Translations under genes and position numbers: made by a program
NCBI GenBank assembly: GCA_947561395.2
Contig: OX387182.1
Coordinates: 44,571,949-44,635,948, forward strand
Source: Buxus sempervirens
Lineage: Eukaryota > Streptophyta > Magnoliopsida > Buxales > Buxaceae
Reading direction: 5' to 3'
Length of the DNA: 64,000 nt
Shown here: positions 1-11,310 of the stretch, in pieces
Layout: each line of letters starts with the position of its first letter
Position numbering within the stretch: position 1 is the first letter of the stretch
The notes under the pieces: model-generated
Database searches by the model: none
What the model saw: only the letters and a program-made list of their open reading frames with translations
Told to the model about the DNA's origin: nothing

Positions 1-534
1 TTCTTATTAATTAGAAATATATCTAAATACTATTTTTACATAATTATTTCTTGTTTTAAGTATGATTTTATTTTGATATTGGTTTAACTATTATAATACT
101 ATTTTGATTTTATTAGAGAATCCTATATTGAATATTAAATTAGGATATTTTGATATTATTTGCTAATTTCTAAAACTGTAAAATGATATTTTTTTTCAGT
201 ATCTAATTACTCTTATTAATTTGATAATTTAAAGTAAAGATTTTGAAGGATCTCTTATTTCAAAATACCTTTATTTTTACTAATAAAATCCTACCAAAAC
301 AAATTTTAATATATTTAATTTAATAAGAGCCTTGGGTGTGTAGACCTCTTTTCAATTAATTTTTATTTTAATAACTAATAACCCATGTACATCTAATTAA
401 ATGTAATATGTGATAAGAAAATATTTGATCATTTTAAGGAAACAAAATTTTCTTAATATGAAGAAATATTTTTGTGACAATAATTATTATTTTAAACATA
501 TGTTTTCCTTTCACTTAATTTACTAAAAGACTCC
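1..534. other. AT-rich intergenic DNA, no gene seen
   Basis: Strongly AT-rich sequence with no open frame of note and no recognisable RNA gene. It may be the body of the small Helitron-like element whose 3' end lies at 535-563. A TCTAAATACT string near position 19 could be its start, but this is only a guess. Confidence 0.4.
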
Positions 535-563
535 CACATGCAAAGCATGTGATTGTTTACTAG
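535..563 (+). mobile_element. Helitron-like 3' terminus (hairpin plus CTAG)
   Basis: A perfect 7-bp hairpin, CACATGC-AAA-GCATGTG (535-551), is followed after eight bases by CTAG (560-563) and then T. This is the layout of a plant Helitron 3' end: a stem-loop about 10 nt before CTRR, inserted before T. No Rep/helicase coding is present, so the element would be non-autonomous. The 5' end is not resolved. Confidence 0.42.
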
Positions 564-1149
564 TATGTCTAAGTTCAATCATAAAATATATCTAAATTGC
601 TTCGAATGACATATACCAATGTAGCTTTTGGCATTGTTCAGGGAATCCAAGGCTTGGAATAAATTTCTATCACAAAATGGTTGTTTGATTACAATTTAAG
701 GAGTTTTCCCAAAACGAGTTTCAGAAAATGCGCTAAAATTTTGAAGGATATATCTTACATTTGTTAAGACAATGGCAAACTTACGTCTTTCACCAAACGT
801 CCAAGTTCTCTTTAACTTATACAAACTCATTTATATTAACAGATCAAATCCTATTCGATATTTAAAGCTATATATGACTTAGCTGTTTCCAAAATTTTAG
901 CCAATAGATTGAATATTCAGCATGATTCTAGCTAGTTTAAGATAATCACCTAGCTAATTTTTCTCCTAGACTTTAGCACTAGCTATATCAGTTATGGTAT
1001 TCCTTGATTATTGCCTTGTTGAATACATTACCGTATAAATGTACACTCCACTTTTATTATAAGTAAAACAAGCCTCCCATGAAATTTGTGTGGGTGAGAT
1101 TTCTCATTCCATCAATATAATATCCTATATTTTTTACTGTGTAATTTAG
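564..1149. other. intergenic DNA, nothing recognised
   Basis: AT-rich sequence on both strands without coding potential, RNA gene or terminal repeats that I could identify. Confidence 0.4.
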
Positions 1150-2943
1150 TGTTGATGACAAGGGTATTACAGTCTTTTATATCTTAATTACGTGTATGTT
1201 GATTGACTAATGAGGTTATTTTATTTCAGTTTGAATTAGTGTGTGCATTGGTGAGATTTGATTAGCTGTGTATTTGGGTTTGGTGGTGTGATGCCATACC
1301 AAATCAAGAAAAGTTTATATAAAAGTAGGCAGGTCTCGTGTGTGAAGCTAGCTAAAGAAAGACGAGAGCTTTAGTTCTAGCAGCAAGAGTAAAGAAGAAG
1401 AAAGGGAAAAAGAGGTAAGGGAGTTTTACTAAATTGAATGATTGTGCAACGAACTGTTTGGTGTATGTATTGCTGATACTTTATTTTTGTGTGATGGATT
1501 GTACTTCCTTAAAAGTGCTTAATAATCTGTTGAAAAGTTAGACGATAAATATCTTAAGTGGTTTTGTAAGATTTTTCGTTTGAATACTTGTCGGCATTAG
1601 TTGAGAAATATCCAAATGAAATTATATATGGTTGTTGAATGCGTAAATCCATGTTTGTCTCCTTGTTTGTATGATTGAAATAAACTCTGTAAAGGTAATA
1701 GTGGTTGGACTATTAACCATGGTAACTAATTGTGTCTTGTCGATTGATCATAGATGATGTAGGCTTAATTCTTGAAAGCAAGACAATGCTCTGAAAGGTA
1801 ATCGTGGTGAACGATTAATTGTCAAACCGCTTTGTTGCACATAATTGTCATGACTTTAATGATACATAATTACCCTATTATTTGATTATTCTATGAGCAT
1901 GAAATAAGGATTTAAAGCATGTAACTGTGGTATCATTCTATAGCATATGTTGTGCTTTATGAATTGTCAAATGATAATTAAGTTGATGATTAATTAAAAT
2001 GACAACTACCTAGTTGTCATGCATGATATTGTATCATCTAACGTAATGGGTTTTTTGGAATGACCTGATTGAGGGCATAGCTCTGTCTAGGGATGTCAGG
2101 ATGTGACTCCCAATGGGTGATAACCCGTGTTTCTCTGGAAAGTAGGAAGGGAAGAGAAAAAGTACCCTTGGGGTTGAAAGTCCCATAAACCATGTGAATG
2201 GCCACACAGGTAGTGGTTAAGTAGTGCTCCCACAACCTCCAACTGGCTATAGTCAGTCTGGTTGTATAATCAATCCCATACCACCACTAATGGAGGGTAA
2301 GGTGATTGGCTTCTCTGTAAGGTCCTATACTACCGTCTAGTCGGAAGGAGCATGGACTATACATGAGGGGTAGAGGGAAGACTCCGCTTGCTCCATCGTG
2401 TTGGACATGGACAGTGTGTGTGCGTGGGAAGCATGCCATACATGCATTGTATATTTGATTGAGATGTGTATCTTATTATAACCGTTATCCATGATACTCA
2501 GCATGGCTTGGTGAAATGTGATGAGATATCTTGAATGCATTACATAATCATTATACTTGATTGTATTGGTTGTATGATTGTTATTTAGTAGGATTTCTTT
2601 ATTGGGCTATAAGCTCATGATCCTATTTTAACATTTCAGGTAAAAGATTTGCTGGCCTTTACTAGTATAGTTGGGAAGAGAGAAAGAGAGAGAGAGAGGA
2701 CAAGAGGAAAGAAATATAAATTGATGTATAAATAGACTTTTACATTTCCTGTATTGTAAATATTGTGAGAATAGTAGATGTTACTTTATCTTTGGTGCAC
2801 AACTGTCTTCATGTTCTGTTGTATTATATTCTTGTGTACTCCAATGGCTAGATGTCTCAATTTGGGAATTTTAGTACCTATTGAGATAGTTTGGTAATTG
2901 TTATTCCCTGGATTAAATTTAATTAATCAAGAGGGATGTGACA
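1150..2943 (+). mobile_element. probable Ty3/Gypsy-type LTR remnant
   Basis: This stretch has the texture of the large LTRs elsewhere in the window: a TATA-like TTTATATAAAAG near 1313, a purine-rich leader with AAGAAGAAAG near 1395 followed by GAGGTAAGG (donor-like), a GC-richer middle part (2040-2440), a polypyrimidine/CAG acceptor-like site near 2635 and an end GGGATGTGACA at 2943. I could not find the matching 5' terminus or a TSD, so the left limit is approximate. It is an old fossil with no coding part. Confidence 0.33.
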
Positions 2944-3127
2944 ATCGGACTATAGTTTTCTTCTGTTTAAGCTCTCCCATATCTAGAATGAACGCCAAAT
3001 GAGACCTAAGCAATGCCTTTGCTTTTAAAAGCAACATTTTGCTTCCAAAAGTAATAAAAAAAATCTTTTGGAAAGTAATACCAAGTGAAGGCATTTTTAA
3101 ACCCAAAATACTTAAAAAGCCTTAAAG

Positions 3128-3262
3128 ATGTTTTTTTTTCTTTTTTTTTTGTCAATATTATAAAACACCAATCCTACCACAAGCTTAATCTGATAATAAG
3201 AATGAACTTTATATGTTTAATTATATTCCTAACACTCCCCCTCACATGTGGGTCGGACTCAA
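3128..3262 (-). mobile_element. fragment of a Ty1/Copia-type 3' end followed by an A-rich tract
   Basis: Read on the minus strand, GTGAGGGGGAGTG (polypurine-tract-like, near 3240-3230) runs into TTAGGAATATAATTAAAC, the common junction of a Copia polypurine tract and LTR start (TGTTAGGAATAT). After about 100 bases the sequence reaches an A-rich run (T-rich on the plus strand, 3128-3151). Only the junction and start of the LTR are visible. It is a small decayed fragment. Confidence 0.35.
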
Positions 3263-3639
3263 ACCCATTTTAGAGAGGCTCTACATGTGGAATATTTTTC
3301 AATGAGTGGACGGAGCAATTCCGCATACCTTTACTGTTGCTTTATTTAACTCATTACATAATAAATTATCTACTTTGTTTACGCTTTCCACTAAAATTTC
3401 ACTCCAAGTAGCCTGACAACACATTTCGTGGAGTTATTTCGCTCTATTACAAATCGATTTCAAGTTACAAGAGTAAAATGTGTGGCATGTCAAGCAAAAC
3501 AAGGGGAATGATACTTTTTTTAACAAAAAATTATTTTTGCTACTTACCAGTGAATAGTATACAAAGATACTCATATCTAATTTCAGTCTTTCCTTCTTTT
3601 TCTCACCTTTTTTTCCTTTTACAAAAACAAAAACAAAAA

Positions 3640-3935
3640 CACCCCAAAAAAAAGAAGAGAAATCAAGTTAATAATCTTGTGCTTTCTTCCATGGCATGTT
3701 ATCTGCTAAGCATCCCCAACTGTCCATAGTTGTATCACAATCAACTTTTAGTGCAAGTGGACAGAGAGTAAACTATTACAAGAGCAGATTAACGCCGGAG
3801 ATGGTGCAAATATGTATCTGTTTAACAGATTGGCTAAGGGCGAAACTAAAAGATCAAGAGTATGCTGATGACCAACTTGATGGAGACTTCGATGATTTGA
3901 ATCTTGATGAATGGAATCCGAATCTTCCAGATTAG
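3640..3935 (+). pseudogene. hAT transposase C-terminal fragment
   Basis: The translation holds SIVVSQSTFSASGQRV, then YKSRLTPEMVQ and ICLTDWLRA, which matches the C-terminal dimerisation region of plant hAT (Ac/Ricesleeper-like) transposases, usually read as STVASESAFSTGGRV...LSPETVEALICTQDWLR. It ends in an acidic tail (DDQLDGDFDDLNLDEWNP) before a TAG at 3933. The upstream residues MACYLLSIP sit in a different frame (ORF stop near 3729), so there is one frame change at the start of the motif. The catalytic core is missing. With the hAT-type terminus at 4316-4533 this looks like the 3' third of one degraded element. Family identification is good; function is lost. Confidence 0.6.
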
Positions 3936-4315
3936 TCTAAGTTTTATTATATTTTTTGTAATCAATGTAAATTTAGTTTAGAAACTTTCCTTCTCGCCTT
4001 TTTTTTATTTTTGGAAACTGCAAATGATAGATAGATGAGTGGGTGCCAACCTAGTTGCGATGTGCTCATACTATAGCGATGTAATATTTTTTGTGTAATT
4101 GTATAATGAGTCAGTGACTATAGTCTGTATAAGTATTGTTGCATTTACAAAGTTGTACTTCTGGAAATTACAATTTTTGTAATAGAAATACTTTATTTAA
4201 TTTTTTTGAGAAAATTGTATCCCAATTTGTGTGAATAGTAAAAACATTTTTCAGAATTTTCTTTGTTTTTATTTTTATTTTTTCTATTTTTCTTATTTTT
4301 TTGAGAAAAAATAAA

Positions 4316-4533
4316 AAATAACCCTAGGCCCACAAGCGGCACGTTAGCCCGCAAGCCTAGGCAAGGCACAGCACAGAACGGCTAAAGCCGTGCCATGCCA
4401 AGGGGTTTGTTAAACGAGCCTAGCATGGCACAACCCGCTAAGTAAGTGGGTTGTGCCATGCTCAGCCTGCGGTCCGATTGGCACAGGCTAAACGTACCTG
4501 TGTCATGTGCCAGGTTGGCTCGATAAGCACCCT
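4316..4533 (+). mobile_element. hAT subterminal region and 3' end
   Basis: A GC-rich block of repeated GGCACG/GCCCGC/CATGGCAC words ends in CTCGATAAGCACCCT (4519-4533). It closely resembles both subterminal regions of the hAT element at 12211-13593, whose right end is CTAATAAGCAACCCT. It therefore probably closes the element that encoded the transposase fragment at 3640-3935. The left terminus and the TSD (right flank ATTACTAT) were not found. Confidence 0.5.
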
Positions 4534-5397
4534 ATTACTATGTGATTGCATCCTACATGGGAGATGGGTGTGTGTTACCACCTGAGGATGAGATGAGCTA
4601 TCTCTTACGAGGGAAATGTAAGTACTATTTATTCACATCCTGCGGTAGAGTTATGCTATCTCCTGTGGGGGAGATGTAAGTACTATGCGTTTACATCCTG
4701 CGGTAGAAATGTGCATTCGCCGAAGTACTATGTGTTTACATCCTGAGATAGAGGTATGCTATCATTTGAGGGTGAGATTTAATTACTAATTATGAATGAT
4801 TTGATTCCTTTTAAAGAAAGATATTGATTGGTTGTATTGACAAAGACAGTTTTAAAAAGCGATAGTAAAATTACATGATTGACATGATGAATTGTTTTGG
4901 GGGAAAAACTAAATGTATTAATTTGTTGTTTTGATTTATATGGCATTGTCTTCTTGTTTTAATGGTATTTATAATACTTTTTTACAACTCATAAAAGGTT
5001 ATGTATATATATATATATATAAACTGTTTTCTTTCATGCATGTTACTACTTGCTGGGATTTTATATCTTGTTCTTGCTTTCAAGTGTTTTGTTTTGAAGG
5101 ATTCTTGGAGAGGACATCGTGGGTTAGATCGATAGAAGCTTTAAAGAACTAGGGTTATTATAGGATTGAATCAAGGATATTAAATTGTGATTCTTTTATT
5201 TAGTAGAGTTATAATTACCCATTTTTCTTGAGTATTGATGTAATGAAAACACAGATTTTAGTGAGTACAATAATTTAATAGTACACTTTGATATCTATTA
5301 ACTTTTGTTCTTTATCCTTTGAGCTAATTTGTTATGTATCACTACGTAATGCCTTGATCTGAGTAAAAAAAAAAAGACCCATATTTGGGGCGTTATA
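4534..5397 (+). mobile_element. 3' part of a Gypsy-type LTR with internal tandem repeats
   Basis: Three to four diverged copies of a roughly 60-bp unit (core GTAAGTACTATGTGTTTACA followed by TCCTGCGGTAGAG) fill 4600-4760. The segment ends in ATTTGGGGCGTTATA at 5397, close to the terminus GGATTTGGGGCGTTACA of the outer LTR at 34577. The hAT remnant to the left probably interrupts this LTR. No coding capacity. Confidence 0.42.
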
Positions 5398-6376
5398 CTA
5401 ATCGTGCTACAAGCCACCTATAATTAATATATGGTCATACAAAAGAGTGAAGACTAGGGGTTTGGTCTTCATTTGAGTTATTGTTTGTGATAGAAAGAGA
5501 AAATGGCAATAATGAAGCGCAAATGCTGAAGTATATTCAGTACCAATTGTTAAACCAAAAACCGTTTATCACAAAGCACTGAAATACAAATAAAGCAAAA
5601 AGAAACAAAGATAAAGAAAATTAACTAAGTTAGCAGCACCGACTTTCCCTTGCTCTATAGCCATAGCAATGGAGTATAGAGAGAAGAAATAGGGGGCGTT
5701 TGGTAACAAAGCTAATTCAAGGATTCACCCTAGAGTATTACCTAGCCGTCGCTCGGCTATTCACCTGGCTTGACTAAGTGTAGCCTCAGTATCAGTACCA
5801 GTACCAGTTGCTCTCGCTTTATAGCCGTAGTGACAGAGTATAGAGAGAAGATGATAAGGGCCTTGACTACCTTGCCAGTGGCAAGATCTTCACGTCAAAC
5901 GGAGTAGGTAATAATTTGAAGTGTCATTATGACAGGAAGCAATGAGAGGAGACCTAAGTTATCTTCTCTCTACAGGGTGTGTAGGTTGATAGATAGTGAT
6001 CACGGATGATCGAAAATAATAATAGACGGTTGCTGTTGTTTGGATGTTGTTCTGGTTTACTTTGTAGTCATGCCTTTTATAGTTGAACCCTGATGGTTGC
6101 ACAACAACCCATTTCTCCCACGATATTCATAACAGTTAATACCGTTATCAACTTCCCACTTCTCCATAAACCGTGTGATGACTCAGTCAGCTAACTGCCT
6201 ACTTCACGTTATTCGTTAAAGTGGTTGAGCTACTTGCGTGCCAAGTTCTGTCACGAAATGCATGTCTGTGAAAGTAATTTCTGGTTTACCCGTTGGGTTG
6301 TGACATCAGCACTTACACGTGTGAAACTTACCACTTCATCTTTGCTCATGTGAGTTCTTAGGTGTCTTTATTTGTG
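5398..6376. other. unclassified repeat-like DNA flanking the LINE
   Basis: No gene is visible. It contains a diverged direct repeat (about 5640-5700 and 5806-5865, sharing CTATAGCC...GGAGTATAGAGAGAAGA) and, on the minus strand, CTATAAAAGGC (near 6074), a plausible TATA box. The LINE is inserted at 6377-6392, and the same host sequence resumes at 11295. It may be an old LTR on the minus strand, but no ends were found. Confidence 0.3.
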
Positions 6377-6392
6377 AACTTAGCCTACGTGG
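6377..6392. repeat. target-site duplication, LINE 3' side
   Basis: AACTTAGCCTACGTGG here is repeated exactly at 11295-11310 on the other side of the LINE. Length and position next to the poly(A) tract fit target-primed reverse transcription. Confidence 0.85.
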
Positions 6393-6425
6393 TTTTTTTT
6401 TATATAAATACGGTTCACAATCTGA

Positions 6426-7109
6426 TTAGCTGAAACTGAAGTTTAAAATGGGAACAATTCTAGGCACAGCCCGTCCCAAGAAGTCATCTCTAATACATTC
6501 AAAAATAGCATGGGGGAAATTCTTTAACCAAAAGCAAGAGTAATTCAAAATCGCGAAATTGGCTAGACCATCCGCTACCCTATTTGCCTCTCGGTGCACA
6601 GATTGGAATTTGGTCTCTTCAAATGAGTTTGCCATGAGTCGGATGTTCTCCACGTGAATCGTTATATTCCAGGAAGGTTGGCTTCTCTGATTTAAAATGT
6701 CAATAAGTGATTTACAATCTCCTTCTATAATCACCCTTTTGAGTTGAAGTTGAGTTCCCATGTAGAGGCCTTCAAACACAACCTTCATTTCTACCATTAG
6801 AGAATCAGCAACCTCATTCTTTAGTGCCATAGCTCCTATGCATATGCCATCACTGTTCCTTGCCACACAACCCGTAGCTGACTGTCCAGGATTGCCTTTC
6901 GCTGCTCCATCCACGTTTATCTTGATCCATTCATCTCTCGGTCTCTCCCACTTGATGAAGATTTCTTGGTTTTTTCTTACCTTTTCCAGGTGCATGTCAA
7001 AAGCTAGTCTCCTTGAGTCCTCCTGCAATAAAGAATAAAAATTAATACTATTTTGCATGTTTGGAATGATATTCTTGAAAATGGCTTTGTTCCTGGCATT
7101 CCAAACCAC
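6426..7109 (-). pseudogene. LINE ORF2 C-terminus: RNase H domain
   Basis: The last 227 codons of ORF2. The stretch INVDGAAKGNPGQSATG opens a plant LINE-type RNase H (RVT_3) domain. Acidic catalytic positions can be seen in NVDG, in VEMKVVFEGL, in IEGDCKSLID and in REANRVADGLA. The domain would degrade RNA in the RNA-DNA hybrid during insertion. The segment ends GRAVPRIVP...FSFS before the stop, shortly before the poly(A). A related but distinct copy lies at 13955-14501 on the plus strand. The domain itself looks complete, although the ORF feeding into it is broken. Confidence 0.85.
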
Positions 7110-7661
7110 CTAGCAACTGTTAGCACATGCTACCACATTCAAGCTTGCTTCTTCATGTGTCTTCCCTTGTGTTTGCATCAGCCCATTAAACACCCAATCT
7201 TTACATGTTAGGTGTTGTGAGTGTTCTTCCAACCTTCCTCCCATCATGGCAAACCATAGAGCCTTGCTGAAGCTACACTTAAGGAATAAATGAGTAGTGG
7301 AATCTTGATCATGGTTGCATAAAGAACACAATTCAATAGGGATATTTAATCTGTTGTGGAATAGATCATTGGTAATCATACCTTGCTGGAGCATCTTCCA
7401 TAAGAACATTTTGATTTTCTGAAGGCAGGGAAGGTGCCATAATTTGAGCCATTTACCTACATCCGGTTGTTGCTCCTGCCCACTTGTAAGCATATGGTAA
7501 GTAGACGCTACCGAGAAGGTTCCCTTAGCTGTGCCTTTCCATATCAGTTTATCCCCTCTTGCTATTTTACTAATGGGGATGTCAAGGATTTTATCAATGA
7601 CCTGCTGTGGCCACACCTCTCTAATTTTTTTGCATATTCCAGGATCTTTGTTGCTGATCAA
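7110..7661 (-). pseudogene. LINE ORF2: zf-RVT (zinc-binding RT-associated) domain
   Basis: The sequence includes DKLIWKGTAKGTFSVASTYH, WLKLWHLPCLQKIKMFLWKM and CSLCNHDQDSTTHLFLKC, the hallmark of the plant zf-RVT domain between reverse transcriptase and RNase H. The C-x2-C...H...C zinc ligands are present. The segment sits immediately upstream (on the minus strand) of the RNase H part and belongs to the same broken ORF2. Confidence 0.8.
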
Positions 7662-7802
7662 TTAGATCCCCCAGGTTGTTAAGCCTTTGGGTATCCTCAT
7701 TTAACACCTCTTCCCTTTCCAGTTTTGCACTCCAGCCATGCTCTCCTATCTCTATTGACTTTCCATTTGCTATAATCCATCCCATCCCCATTCTAATCAC
7801 TT

Positions 7803-9039
7803 TCATAGCCTGACAAATCTGCTTCCATAACCAAGAGTCATTTTTTTAACAGATACTTTAAGGAACTCTTCCTTCCTACAATATTTTGCTTTCCTTAGGT
7901 TGCACCAGACTTTTGGTTCATTTTGGGCCATCCCCCAAGCAACTTTAGAGATCATGGCCTGATTGAAGTTTCTGCTGTTTTTTATGTTAAGACCTCCACA
8001 TCTCTTGGGGAGATAGATTTTATCCCAACACATTGTATGTATGGTTCTTTCACTATCCGACTTGGACCAGTAGAACGTTCTAGATTCTTTATCAATGTGA
8101 TCTAAGATGGTAGAAGGGAGTTTTAGGCATCCCATGTAGAATTGGGAGGTACTCAAGAGGGTAGCATTTATGAGGGTCACCTTAGCAGCTTGATTTAGAG
8201 TTCTAGCTTTCCATCCTAGCAGTTTCCTGTTGATCTTATCAATGATATCTTGGAAGTTTTGGATTCTAGGGCTTCTAAGGAAAGTGGGGATACCTAAGTA
8301 TTTACTAGGTTTCCTAGTGGGCTTGATTCCGAGCACTCTAGCCATCTCACCCTTTTTTTCCTTTGATATTAGGGCTAAATTAGAGCTTAGACTTCCCTTG
8401 GTTGAAACTATGACTAGCACTCTCACAGAAAATATCTATGATACTTTTGAAACTTGTAAGATTCTGCTTAGTGGCTCTTCCAAATATGAGGAGGTCATCC
8501 GCATAAAGCAGGTGACTAATAGGTTCAGCAACCACATGAGCTTTAATTCCATTAATAAAGTTGTGGTGTTCAAACCTAATCAAAGCCATAGATAAGACAT
8601 GCTGGGTGAGGATAAAAATGTAAGGAGAGAGAGGGTCTCCCTGTCTAATACCCCTAGAAGGCACAATCATCTCACAAGAATTGCCATTGATGAGAATACT
8701 ATAGGAGACAGTATTAATGCACTTCATGACAAGATTGACAAAAATATCACAAAAGCCACAAGCCTTTAAAGTTTTCCTAATGAATTCCCAGTCCAGCCTA
8801 TCATAGGCCTTGGACATATCCATTTTGGCAGCAAAAAAAACCTTTTTTAGTTTTGCTTTTTTTATTGATGGTATGGTATGGCTCTTGGGCTCCAAGGATG
8901 TTCTCCTGGATGTTTCTTCTAGGGACAAAAGCAGATTGGAAAGGGGAGATAATCCTAGCCAGGAGGGGCCTTCTATCAACCATGATCCTAAATATGACCT
9001 TGTAGATGAAGTTGCAAAGGCTAATGGGCCTGAACTCAT
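7803..9039 (-). pseudogene. LINE ORF2: reverse transcriptase domain
   Basis: Two overlapping open segments in different frames carry the RT fingers and palm: MDMSKAYDRLDWEFI, GIRQGDPLSPYIFI and LLYADDLLIFGRA (YADD, the catalytic aspartates), followed by a thumb/connection region with KPSKYLGIP and GCLKLPSTILDHID. This order is diagnostic for plant L1-like reverse transcriptase. The frame change lies near 8380-8426. Sequence further upstream (9040-9830) is homologous linker without a long open frame. Confidence 0.85.
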
Positions 9040-9826
9040 TTCGTTTCCTAGGGTTCTTAGATTTAGGGATCAGAACAATGAAGGTATGATTTAATTTCTT
9101 ACAAGGAAACCATTTGCAAAAAAATCTCTCACCACTTTACACACATCATCTTTAACAACCTCCCAATAGGTTTGGTAGAAGATTCCTTGGAAGCCATCAG
9201 GCCCTGGACTCTTGAGGGGTCCAAGGCACTTTACAGCACTCCAGATTTCCTCATCCGAAACCTCCCTAGTGAGCCCTAGATTTTTAGCTTCAGTTATGCT
9301 CTTATCAATGACATTAATGATGGAAGAGTCCCTTTCTCTATTCTCAGCAAAATACAGAATGGAGAAATAGTCACAAAAAAAAATTTTTTTCTATCTCTTT
9401 TGGTTCATGAACTTCTTCAGAGAATTGGTCTTTAATAAATATGATCCTATTGGTATGTCTTCTATTGATGGTTGTGAGGTGAAAAAATTTGGTATTGAGG
9501 TCTCCATCCTTTAACCACTTGATTCTAGACTTCTGATACTAGTAGGTTTCTTGGGCTCTAAGGTCTCTTAGGTAATCCCTTTGAATTTGTTTTTCTTTTG
9601 TTATTAGCTCTTGATCATCCAAGTGCTCCATTAATTCCTGGATTTCTCTTAATTCATTATCCTTGTCCCCACCCTCTTATTGATGTTTCCCACCTCTTGC
9701 TTGTTACATTGGAGAAGTTTGTTTTTTAGCAATTTAGCTTTAGTGGAAAATTTTCCAGTGGCTTCAGTCCAAGTTTCAGTAATCACCTTCCTACTGTTAG
9801 GCTCTTCAACCCAAAATTTTTCAAAC

Positions 9827-10551
9827 CTAAAATTTTTTTCTGATTTTAGAGTACTTGGGGTTAGTGATGAGGCACATGGGGGTATGGTTAGATCCGATCA
9901 TAGGTTCCTGCCAAAGGGTAGAGTGGGGGAGCTTAGACAGCCAATCAGGCCAGCACAAAACTCTATCTATTTTTTTCACTAATCTTTCCATTTCCACTTC
10001 TACCATTATTGCAAGAATATCTAAGACCTTTACTTGGGAGATCAAACAGTTCACAATAGTTAATAAAATTCTAAGAAATAGAAGCTTTGCGTACCTGTAG
10101 ACAGTTGCCTCCTCTCTTCTCATGGTTGAACCTCAACATGTTGAAATCTATCATTGCAATCCAAGGAGCAGTACTTCGATCAGCTCTTTTTTTCAGGTAT
10201 TCCCATTGTTCGGCCTGAATATGGGCTTTGGAGCTTGCATCCACGAAGGCCATCTCGAAGTTGCCTTCTTCTCTATTTGCTATTGTCATGTAGGCGCACC
10301 ACTGCAAACTACTCTCAATCTGAACTTGGCACGAGTTGTCCCGCAAAACCCAGAATCCTTCTTTCTTGTCCATGGCAGCTTGCCTCCAAAAATTTTCCCA
10401 TTCTCCTTATTCTTCTACTAGAATTACTTTCTTCAAGGAGCGTCTCTGAAAGCAATATTATATTAGGCCTGTGTTTGCGAATTAGATTTTGCAGATGCAA
10501 TCTCGTCAGGGTACAACCTATACCCCGACAATTCCACCCAATTATCTTCAT
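9827..10551 (-). pseudogene. LINE ORF2 N-terminus: AP-type endonuclease
   Basis: ORF2 opens with MKIIGWNCRGIGCTLTRLHL, followed by IILLSETLLEES and, in another frame, WIAMIDFNMLRFNHEKRGGN, which corresponds to the GDFN...EKxGG motif of exonuclease/endonuclease/phosphatase-fold nucleases (the Gly is replaced here). The enzyme nicks target DNA to prime reverse transcription. Three open segments in shifted frames (10315-10551, 10071-10373, 9827-10123) cover the domain, so it is inactive. Confidence 0.78.
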
Positions 10552-11129
10552 TCTTCAGTTAGAGGTTGGGATTTCCCAACAGTAGAACTCTCCACAGTCT
10601 TGCACACCTCCAGATGTTCTTCACACTCAACTTCTCGGATGACCACTTGTGATTTCTTTCTCTTTCTTGGGGGAGTTAGGCTCACCTCCCTATCCTGCCG
10701 ATCCCCAAAGCCTACACTCCATCTTCTAGTCTTCTCTCGATTATGGCGAGTGTTGCAGACTTTGTTTTGGGCTAAGGTTAAATGAGGAGAGGCTTTAAGA
10801 GTGACTCTTGGGCTGAGTGTTAGAACCGAATTCAAAGAATTTGGAGAGAAGCAGGTTTGGGCCTTGTAAAATAGGCCCAAATTCAAATTGAAATAACTTA
10901 TTGTTATAACCTGCCCCGATCACCTCACCCGAGCCAAGACCCAGCACCAAACCCGAACTCGAGGCAAGCAAATCTTCTGTCTGACCAATTTTTGTCCTCT
11001 GACGGCTTAGCGTCTTTTCAATGTCACTGCCCGTTTCTTGACTCAGCAGTGGGCTCAGACCCGAGTCAACTCGGTTCTCTGAATCAACACGCCCACTCGT
11101 CTTCTAGGAGCTTCTGATCAATGGATTCC

Positions 11130-11294
11130 TCCTTCTGGCCATCGGGATGGAGAGAGGGTCGGAATACATTCTATTATCAGTAGGAATTTGTCCATCAGTC
11201 ACTTTGAACGGCTTAAGGCAGCTCAGGAACGAGTGTCCGATCAACCCACAAGACACAAAAGATTGACAGATTTTCGAACTTGAAGGGAAGCCAC
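11130..11294 (-). pseudogene. LINE ORF1 C-terminal fragment with zinc-knuckle remnant
   Basis: Translating the minus strand from about 11270 gives FVSCGLIGHSFLSC followed by TDGQIPTDNRMYSDPLSIPM and a stop near 11105. The spacing C-x4-H-x4-C matches the CCHC knuckle of plant LINE ORF1 proteins; the expected first Cys position reads Phe. The element is truncated just upstream, which accounts for the missing N-terminal RNA-binding part. Confidence 0.5.
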
Positions 11295-11310
11295 AACTTA
11301 GCCTACGTGG
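11295..11310. repeat. target-site duplication, LINE 5' side
   Basis: An exact copy of the 16 bases at 6377-6392, marking the truncated 5' boundary of the LINE at 11294. Confidence 0.85.

Larger units (their letters stand above)
6393..11294 (-). mobile_element. L1-type LINE, nearly full length, 5'-truncated, inactive
   Basis: A 4.9-kb non-LTR retrotransposon on the minus strand. It is bounded by a 16-bp TSD (AACTTAGCCTACGTGG, 6377-6392 and 11295-11310) and ends in a short poly(A) (plus-strand T tract 6393-6401). In order on the minus strand are the end of ORF1 with a zinc-knuckle-like motif, an AP endonuclease, a reverse transcriptase with YADD, a zf-RVT domain and a terminal RNase H domain, the usual order of plant L1/Cin4-type elements. 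The 5' truncation falls inside ORF1, just upstream of the knuckle, as expected from incomplete reverse transcription. ORF2 is split over at least six open segments, so the copy cannot be active. The intact TSD suggests moderate age. Confidence 0.9.

Noticed and set aside
1-560. Possible complete Helitron from position 19 to 563
   Set aside because: The 3' end is credible but no reliable 5' TC terminus could be shown, so only the 3' end is reported.
9680-10585. Plus-strand open frames of about 100-140 codons
   Set aside because: Shadows of the minus-strand LINE endonuclease region.
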